Source of the DNA: Nansenia antarctica
Taxonomy: Eukaryota > Chordata > Actinopteri > Argentiniformes > Microstomatidae
Length of the DNA stretch: 64,000 nt
Direction: 5' to 3'
Assembly: GCA_963989245.1 (NCBI GenBank)
Contig: OZ022339.1
Location: forward strand, 91,687,142 to 91,751,141
Shown here piece by piece: positions 59,155 to 64,000 of this stretch. Each line of letters begins with the position of its first letter. Within the stretch, counting starts at the first letter, position 1. A model generated the notes under the pieces. The model was not told the DNA's origin. It saw nothing but the letters and a program-made list of their open reading frames with translations, and did no database searches. Position numbers and translations under genes: made by a program.

Positions 59155-59321
59155 TGTAATGTACTTGACAGACACGGACACGACTTAACTGTAAGACATG
59201 TTGTTTATTTCTGCTTGCTGGACGCGACCTACGGCAACTCCGTTGGGACACGACGGATACAGAAAGCGAATCACATCAGTGTGTTAGTGTGGTGTAGTGA
59301 GACAACACACAGTATGTTACA
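59155..59321 (-). mobile_element. LTR (167 bp) of a Ty3/gypsy-like element
   Basis: On the minus strand the stretch starts TGTAACATAC and ends GTACATTACA, so the ends are TGTAA...TTACA inverted. It is preceded by the purine run AAAAGAAGGGAGA (59322-59334), a polypurine tract directly before the TG, as for a 3' LTR. It contains an AATAAA-type block (aaataaac) and is AT/GC balanced. The matching 5' LTR was not found in the window. Confidence 0.75.
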
Positions 59322-59334
59322 TCTCCCTTCTTTT
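59322..59334 (-). promoter_or_regulatory. Polypurine tract
   Basis: AAAAGAAGGGAGA on the minus strand abuts the TG that starts the LTR. It is the primer for plus-strand synthesis in LTR retrotransposons. Confidence 0.7.
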
Positions 59335-59359
59335 AGCAAAAACAACACACAATAAAAGT

Positions 59360-59695
59360 TTATTCCTCGGAAAGGCTGTATAGTTCCACGCAGTTGTCCT
59401 GTCGGATTTCCGACGTGAGGACTTTGAGGATCGAGGTGACTTGCAGGAAAGATGCTGTCTCGATCAGGTCTTCCAGTGTCTCGTTGACCACCTGCACTTT
59501 GGACGTGTTGATGAACTCCAGGACCAGTTCCAGCCCGGGCACGCTCAGTCCTTGCAGCTGGACGGAATCCTCTCTGGACTCTCGCATCCCAGAACGGTAC
59601 AGTGCACGGAAGTAGTCGCTTTTTTCGATCAACTTGCTTTTGTTGACGTTGAAGGTTTTGGCATCCATGACGATTGCAATTTGTTCAGATGACAT
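59360..59695 (-). CDS. KLHL42-like BTB domain frame, truncated, inside a retroelement
   Basis: An intact 111-codon frame begins MSSEQIAIVMDAKTFNVNKS, then LIEKSDYFRALYRSGMRESR and a LQGLSVPGLELVLEFINTS block, a SFLQVTSILKVL block and NCVELYSLSEE, then TAA. This matches the BTB half of KLHL42 (KLHDC5), a substrate adaptor of cullin-3 ubiquitin ligases. The similarity stops at the codons where KLHL42 would enter its BACK and kelch parts. The frame has no stop or shift. It lies 25 bp from the polypurine tract of a minus-strand LTR and about 390 bp after pol, in the same orientation. This could be host sequence captured by the retroelement, or a host exon remnant that the element landed beside. 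A BTB domain alone could still dimerise. Confidence 0.7.
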   Translation of the reverse strand: MSSEQIAIVMDAKTFNVNKSKLIEKSDYFRALYRSGMRESREDSVQLQGLSVPGLELVLEFINTSKVQVVNETLEDLIETASFLQVTSILKVLTSEIRQDNCVELYSLSEE

Positions 59696-60088
59696 GTTTA
59701 GTGTTTTTGGTTATGTGAACTGAACTTGACTGTTGAGGAGCAGCGTGCGATCCGGGTTCGTCTTGTTAGATTTGTGTTCTGTCAACAACAATTCGGGGCT
59801 AGAGAACTTAGCTAATCATAATTCATGTATGAATTTCCACTCCAAACTTTTAAAATCAAAACTGCTTGTTTGTTATTTTAAATAATTTTACACTAACTAG
59901 ATAATTGGACTTTAATTAGAAAAAAGACTATCCAACTGCAGTACTATAATGACTATAATAATTAACAAAAAAAACAGTCATTGTGAGAACTTTACTTTAG
60001 CTAATGACTTTGGCAATAACCTGAAAATGAGTGTACTTAAGTGCAAACAGAACAGTCACTTATAGATTCAGTCCATGGCATAAATCAC

Positions 60089-61723
60089 TTAAAGATTGAG
60101 TCTATCTGGAGGTTTAACAACTCGGCCCCGCCTAGTAACATTCAGTCCAGGTGGCTGGGCTCGAGTGGGGCTCGGAGGTGGTTTGGGTGGGGAGTGGGGT
60201 ATTCCAGGAAGAGCTGGAGGTTGTGACTCCTCGGCGGGTGGGCCTAATGTTTCAGTCCACGGTTCTTCCAGTACCCAGCGGCGAGGATGGTTAGCGGCTG
60301 GAGTGCTCACGCGAAGATGTTGACTATTGCGGCGGTACTCTCTATTTCCACAGTCCACAACATAGGAGCGCGGAGCACTGTGGGCTTTCACTATTACTCC
60401 AGGGGACCACTTGTCGTTGCCAGGATGCGGCTGCATCCTAACCTCATCTCCAGGCTGAAGAGCAACACGAGAATTGCCTGCTCTCTTTTGGTCGTAGTAG
60501 AACTTTTGAAGGACTTTGCTCGTGTCCAGCAGACGCTTGACTTTGTGGGGGTCATATCCTTTTGGTGCAAGTAGCTCACGAGCAGTAGGCAGCTTATCAC
60601 GTGGCCTCCTGCCCATGAGTAGCTGAGCTGGCGACAATCCTACTTTCTCTAGTGGAGTCGTCCTGTAGTCCATCAGCGCAAGGTGTTTGTCTGGCGCCTT
60701 GCACCAAAGCCTTTTCACAGTTTGCACTGCACGCTCTGCTTCCCCATTTGAGTGCGGCGTGTGTGGTGAAGATGTTTTGTGTGATATTCCATAGCTCTTG
60801 CAGAAGTCCTTAAATTCCTCTGAGGAGTATTGTGGACCGTTGTCTGTGCGAAGAGTGGCGGGAATGCCATGTCTGCAGAACTGAGCTTTCAGAGTCTCTA
60901 TGGCGGTGCGGCTTCGCATGTCTTTCAGTACATCTACTTTAATGAATTTTGAGTAGTAATCGACAAGTAGGATGTACTGCTTGCTTTCGAACTCGAACAG
61001 ATCTGATGCTACCTCTTCAAATGGCAGCTCTGGTGTTTCAGTTGGTTTGAGGGGGTGTCTGGGCAGCTTGTTTTGAAGATGTCCCACATACGGCACTGAT
61101 GCTTGTCGGATGTGACATTTGTGGAAGTTGAGTCTCAGATTGTAGCTTGTAGCTCTTTCAGCCACTCTGCGGAAGATTGCATCGTGCTCCTGGACTGTGG
61201 GGGCTGCTATTAGGATATCATCCATGACACTTATTGCTCCAGCTATGCCCTCGAGCATCTCATCCATGATGCGCTGGAAGATTTCTGGGGCGCATTTTAT
61301 TCCAAATGGGAGTCTCAGCCATCTAAACCTTCCTATCAGAGTGCTAAAGGTTGTTAGAAAGGATGAGGCTTCATCCAGTTCTATCTGCAAAAATCCTGAC
61401 TTAGCATCTAACACTGAGAATACTTTAGCATTAGGTATTCTTGAAACTACCTCCTCTACGGTGCGCATTGGGTGGTGTTCCCTTTTTATGACCAGATTTA
61501 AATCACTTGGATCTATGCAGATTCTTATCTTGCCATTACGGACTACGGCTACCATAGAGCTCACCCATTCTGTGGGCTGTTCAACTTTGGTGATGAAGCC
61601 ATCTTTCTCCATCTCATGTAGCTTTTCTACTATCTTTTCTCTGAGTGCAGCTGGCTGTCGACGGACACCATGGACCACACCCTTTGCATCTTCATCCAGT
61701 TTGATGGTGTATTTTCCTGGCAA
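60089..61723 (-). pseudogene. Ty3/gypsy pol with in-frame internal deletion
   Basis: The minus-strand frame of 544 codons has the RT core (SSMVAVVRNGKIRICIDPSD, LDAKSGFLQIELDEASS, LPFGIKCAPEIFQRIMDEML and a VMDDIL catalytic block), then after PYVGH jumps directly to the integrase region: LPRHPLKPTETPELPFEEVA, SDLFEF (first Asp), LRTDNGPQYSSEEF (second Asp), HTPHSNGEAERAV (Glu). RNase H and the integrase zinc finger are missing at the join near 61075, with the frame kept. GAG and protease are absent upstream, where a LINE tail starts at about 61735. After pol, the BTB frame and LTR follow. Not autonomous. Confidence 0.85.
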
Positions 61724-61732
61724 GGTGCCTGT

Positions 61733-62030
61733 AAGTAAGTAAGTAAATTGTATTTATAAAGCACCTTTCGAAACAAAGTTACAAAGTGCTGTACAGTGGA
61801 CATCACATAAAAACAATCAGGTAAAAACAAGTTAACACAAGGCACATAAGGGCATAGGAGCAATAACACAACAAGAGATAAAACAAAACAATGACCTATA
61901 GAAGTGGGTCAGGTGAAAATGTCATGGAGTTCTTAAAGTTCTTAAAACAATTAACGGATTAAGCATTCTTTATCGACACTGGGAGGGCGTTCCACAGTGT
62001 GGGAGCCACTACTACAAAAGCTTGGTAAAA
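61733..62030 (-). repeat. L2-type retroposon 3' end
   Basis: On the minus strand a cgctttgtaac... and tttataaatacaatttac tail with a cttactta repeat; the ggaacgccctcccag-type ORF2 end lies near 61985. It truncates the gypsy pol. Confidence 0.6.
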
Positions 62031-62061
62031 AAAAAGCATCAGTGCCGTATGTGGGACATCT

Positions 62062-62349
62062 TCAAAACAAGCTGCCCAGACGACCCCTCAAACCAACTGA
62101 CAAGGGCTGATACAGCTCTTTGAATTTGGCTACAACATGATCTAAAACAGGACGCACTTTATACATTTTATCTGTGGCGTCCTGTGATACATTATTGTTG
62201 TAGTGGAGGAACTTCCAGATGAGCTGGAACCTATTCCTCGGCATGGTTTTATTGAAGTATGGAGTGGCGTCCTGTTGATCCACACTCCAATACATTTCTA
62301 GATTTTGCTGCCATTTGATGCCACCTGTTTTGCTGGGAATAGCTTCCAC
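62062..62349 (-). pseudogene. piggyBac-type transposase fragment
   Basis: The minus-strand frame includes LEMYWSVDQQDATPYFNKTM and PRNRFQLIWKFLHYNNN, then DKMYKVRPVLDHVVAKFKEL. The 'PYFxxxMPRNRFQ...LHFND' and 'DKLYKIRPVLD' blocks are signatures of PGBD/DDE_Tnp_1_7 transposases. The catalytic Asp triad downstream is missing. Confidence 0.85.
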
Positions 62350-62826
62350 CCACTCTCTCTCTCTGCCGGGGGAGAGCGCGTCGAAAGAGAAGTGTTTGAA
62401 AAGGTGTCATGGACCCCGGTCTGTTCCAGTGCTGCTATCTTACACTTCAGACGCATAAATAACAGAATACAAGATAAGACACATGTTTTCAAAGTCAGCG
62501 TGTCAGTGTTTAGTTTATTGACATGTCGTGAGGTGTTTGTGTTACTTTGGTTACAATCAGGGGCTATTTGTTAGCTTGAGGCTACATGGGTGTAACCTGT
62601 TGAGTGGAATAGTTTTACACTGACTGTTATGAACAGTACAATAACAACAATGGCCCTTAAAATCAAATCATATATCCAATTTCAAAGAATATTCAGTTAT
62701 TAAAGGAAAGTAACCGAAACATAACTAATTACTGGTAATTGAAATAGTAATCAATAGTAACCAATTCACCTCCATAACATTTGGAATATACATTTCTTGT
62801 ACTCATCATCATCATCGTCATCATCA

Positions 62827-63513
62827 TCATGCAGTGTGTGCTACATCTTTGGTCTTCTGTGTCACCTTCTTCTCCACATTTTCCTGATGTGGGTTGTCTG
62901 ATTGCACTGGTAGGGATGGCAAAGCGTCTGACAGATGTCTTGCATGTTGAAATGCCACTGGCATGAAGTCATACGCAAGTCGATCAATAAGGCCTATGCT
63001 GTATGTAAGTAGCAATTCATACAACTTATCAATCCTTGCCACCATATCACTCAACTTTGTGAAAGTGATCATAACAGCTTTTCCATTTCCAGTGGCAGGT
63101 AGCCCATACTCATTTCGACAATGAGAATCAAACATTCCATATCTCCCAGACTTGTCTCTGAACACAGCAATGCAATACGGTGTTATTGTAAGCACTGCGT
63201 TTGTAACATCTGCAGAGAGACACTGAAGTCTTGTGGGGAGATCAAAAAAACAAGCCTCGTTGTCTGGGTCTGCCTTGGCTCTCACGAATCCCATTTCCAC
63301 ATGAGATTTAACAACGTTGTACTCATGTTGGTCAGTATCAACTATGAGTGGTAGTTCTTCCATTGTCAAGTGCTGGTGTTGATACAGATTTCTTTGTTTT
63401 AGCTCTTCTACAGTTTTGACATACAAGCTGTTGCCCTTGTCCAGTATGCTGTCCAGTTCAGCCTCCCTCAAGTCATCAATCTCATTGTGGTATGCCAAAA
63501 ATGTCAGAGCCAT
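62827..63513 (-). CDS. Helitron-type OTU/C76-like cysteine protease ORF
   Basis: A complete 228-codon frame begins MALTFLAYHNEIDDLREAEL, has a HHLTMEELPLI-like region (HQHLTMEELPLIV), VTITPYCIAVFRDKSGRYGM and FDSHCRNEYGLP. A 'FDSHSR..GLP' motif with a preceding 'IAVFRD..GRYG' occurs in protease-like domains of fish Helitron-associated proteins (PIF1-linked; recalled from family knowledge), and resembles the peptidase C76/OTU fold. The catalytic Cys is probably the one in QCMALTF-like texts of relatives; here the frame starts at MALTFL and the residue before it (Cys) may be upstream. A partial copy is at 47316. No helicase or Rep domain was found nearby. Confidence 0.5.
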   Translation of the reverse strand: MALTFLAYHNEIDDLREAELDSILDKGNSLYVKTVEELKQRNLYQHQHLTMEELPLIVDTDQHEYNVVKSHVEMGFVRAKADPDNEACFFDLPTRLQCLSADVTNAVLTITPYCIAVFRDKSGRYGMFDSHCRNEYGLPATGNGKAVMITFTKLSDMVARIDKLYELLLTYSIGLIDRLAYDFMPVAFQHARHLSDALPSLPVQSDNPHQENVEKKVTQKTKDVAHTA

Positions 63514-63526
63514 GCATGTACACTGT

Positions 63527-64000
63527 GTTTGCTGACCTTACTGCTGTAATGTATGTGGGAGCTGTAGGAGCCCGAGTGGGAGAAGCGCTTCTTACAGTTG
63601 GGGCACTCGTACGGCTTCTCTCCGCTGTGAATGCGCAGGTGCTCCTTCAGGTGGTGCTTGTGATTGAAAGCCTTGGTACACTCCGTACACTTAAACTTGC
63701 GGTTTCTTGCCGTCGCCTGGGCCACGATGCGCGGCTTTCCCGGCCAGTCTTGTGCTGGCTCATGTGCTTCTCCAGCTGCGTGCGGTAGGCGAAGCTGTAG
63801 CTGCACTGGGAGCAGCTGAAGGTGAAGTCGTTCTTCTCGTGGCGCAGCTTGACGTGGTCCTTCAGGGAGGCGTAGCACTTGTAGCCGAGGGCACACGTGT
63901 GGAGGTGGGAGAAGGCGTCTGGCGCGCCGTTCTCGTCGGGGACCCCCCTCTCTGGCGTCCTCTCCTGCTGTCCGTCCTCAGGGGCTTCTGGGTAGATAAC
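63527..64000 (-). pseudogene. ZEB1/ZEB2-like zinc-finger exon with a frameshift (partial at window edge)
   Basis: ZEB proteins are two-handed zinc-finger repressors. From 64000 downwards the minus strand reads GAPDAFSHLHTCALGYKCYA, then HEKNDFTFSCSQCSYSFAYR and QLEKHMSQHKTGR, a C2H2 finger pair. The frame is then lost near 63710-63740 and resumes one base out with NRKFKCTECTKAF, HHLKEHLRIHSGEKPYECPN and KKRFSHSGSYSSHI. The second and third fingers match ZEB1/2. The first finger is damaged: ZEB has CPYC where this has CALGYKC, losing the second Cys of the pair. ECTKAFNHKHH differs from ECGKAFKYKHH at three positions. The end AGTAAG/GTCAGC looks like the old donor. Either a decayed paralogue or a captured exon. 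Confidence 0.75.

Noticed and set aside
58525..59181. 218-codon homeobox frame as an intact gene
   Set aside because: Its C-terminal part is hAT-element sequence and its N-terminal part is upstream of any plausible start; the homeobox region is real but the frame as a whole is not.
61197..61742. 181-codon plus-strand frame
   Set aside because: Antisense shadow of gypsy pol on the minus strand.

Overview
The window is vertebrate DNA, almost certainly from a teleost fish. It has spliced genes with GT-AG introns, very dense dinucleotide and tetranucleotide microsatellites, Tc1/mariner relics, many hAT elements, L2/Rex-type LINE tails and tRNA-derived SINE pieces. The exact species cannot be told from the sequence. 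No bacterial operon, CRISPR array, tRNA gene or rRNA gene was seen.

Layout. (1) 1-30446, plus strand: the 3' part of nhs (Nance-Horan syndrome actin-remodelling regulator). Eight exons between 15769 and 30446 keep one reading frame of 1446 codons. The first 15.8 kb looks like the tail of a long upstream intron and is mostly simple repeats and transposon relics. The promoter and the exon for the WAVE-homology domain lie outside the window. A long 3' UTR runs to about 34.24 kb. (2) 34.2-40.9 kb: intergenic, with a LINE linker relic, local duplications, a perfect-arm hairpin element and a Ty1/copia integrase fragment. (3) 41.1-46.7 kb, plus strand: a USP37-like ubiquitin-specific protease gene with the catalytic Cys box, the zinc-binding CxxC pairs and the LHLKRF motif. 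It ends in a stop before any His box. Introns hold a hAT element, LINE tails and tandem repeats. (4) 46.8-57.05 kb: a transposon graveyard with LINE endonuclease pieces and several nested hAT elements, some with intact 8-bp target duplications. (5) 57.05-59.15 kb, minus strand: an intronless PROP1-like paired-class homeobox sequence, split by a 1.4-kb hAT element and ending in a premature stop. (6) 59.15-61.73 kb, minus strand: a Ty3/gypsy-like LTR and polypurine tract, then an intact 111-codon KLHL42-like BTB reading frame, then a pol frame carrying an in-frame deletion. (7) 61.7-64 kb: a LINE tail, a piggyBac fragment, a Helitron-type cysteine-protease-like ORF (a second partial copy is at 47.3-47.7 kb) and a frameshifted ZEB1/2-like zinc-finger exon at the edge.

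Functionally, nhs and the USP37-like gene are the only clear host genes. The rest records repeated transposition. Five hAT insertions could be dated relative to each other because their 8-bp target duplications are intact. The most unusual structure is a KLHL42-like BTB domain sitting between a retroelement pol frame and its polypurine tract/3' LTR, all in one orientation. That is what a host-gene fragment captured by a retrotransposon would look like. Next to it is a homeobox retrocopy whose frame is restored on paper when one hAT element and one target duplication are removed.
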